From NCBI GenBank assembly GCA_023230565.1, contig JALNXD010000003.1, positions 62,001 to 126,000 of the forward strand: DNA of 64,000 nucleotides, given 5' to 3'. The position numbers and the translations under genes were made by a program. The stretch is from Syntrophales bacterium (GTDB taxonomy: Bacteria > Desulfobacterota > Syntrophia > Syntrophales > UBA2210). Position 1 is the stretch's first letter; each line of letters opens with the position of its first letter. The notes under the pieces were generated by a model that did not search any database, was not told the DNA's origin, and saw nothing but the letters and a program-made list of their open reading frames with translations. Shown here piece by piece: positions 63,904 to 64,000 of this stretch.

Positions 63904-64000
63904 CGCCCTTTTTCTCCTCTGATGTAAATTTTCCATTATGGACAAGAATAGCAAAATGGCCTATATATCACAGTTGATATAAGGATCAAGGATAGAGTTG

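Noticed and set aside
1..64000. CRISPR array, tRNA, rRNA, complete insertion sequence or prophage
   Set aside because: No regularly spaced repeats, no tRNA-like cloverleaf or rRNA stretch, and no intact transposase or phage gene was recognised on either strand.

Overview
The window reads as a chromosomal segment of an anaerobic, Gram-negative, delta-proteobacterial type organism (Desulfobacterota, perhaps Syntrophales-like). This is inferred from gene content, not from a marker comparison. Pointers are the cinA-thpR-recA-recX-alaS block, the malate dehydrogenase / TIGR03960-type radical SAM / RNase G block, a pyrophosphate-type phosphofructokinase, proton-pumping transhydrogenase, many acyl-CoA enzymes, an NDP-forming acyl-CoA synthetase alpha subunit, and outer-membrane proteins (DUF481, OmpA). 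No rRNA, tRNA, CRISPR array or complete insertion sequence was seen.

Layout. 1-5.8 kb: DNA repair and translation block (cinA cut by the window edge, thpR, recA, recX, alaS), then a lone crotonase-family gene. 6.7-12.1 kb: a MoxR/NorQ-type AAA+ ATPase and an exceptionally long NorD-like protein (1465 residues, about 19 helical repeats before a VWA domain). 12.3-14.2 kb: a Kef-type antiporter with one apparent frameshift. 14.4-20.9 kb: NDP-forming acyl-CoA synthetase alpha subunit, radical SAM protein, MFS transporter, a decayed hypB fragment and two tandem haloalkane-dehalogenase-like hydrolases. 21.7-26.7 kb: pntAA-pntAB-pntB, a stand-alone glycogen-binding domain and phosphofructokinase. 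27.4-41.2 kb: visibly more GC-rich, with prfC, a patatin-like lipase, a secreted propeller protein with a dockerin, a frameshifted MaoC-like gene, DUF6765, a hydrolase, an UMF1-type transporter, a methyltransferase, a NUDIX protein with an extra C-terminal domain, a sirtuin and DUF6178. 41.3-43.8 kb: small stress and envelope genes, including a split PA2778/PA2779-type set. 43.8-46.1 kb: an AT-rich island with the wreck of an integron integrase, an attC-like hairpin and two methyltransferase genes. 46.3-49.8 kb: thiolase, DUF421, NUDIX, TauE. 50.1-51.4 kb: encapsulin nanocompartment with ferritin-like cargo. 51.5-53.1 kb: OmpA-like lipoprotein and DUF481. 53.3-63.9 kb: ten minus-strand genes running from malate dehydrogenase through RNase G to a redox and short-chain dehydrogenase group and a YbaK-type deacylase.

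Dispersed through the window are short repeats built on a TAATT(G/A)GGGAC core. Several lie exactly on the stop codon of the neighbouring gene, and one forms a perfect inverted pair. The most noteworthy items are the giant NorD-like/NorQ-like pair, the decayed integron, the stop-codon repeats, and the encapsulin operon with a palindrome upstream. Two genes (Kef, MaoC) are each restored by adding one G to a GGG run, so assembly error must be excluded before calling them broken.
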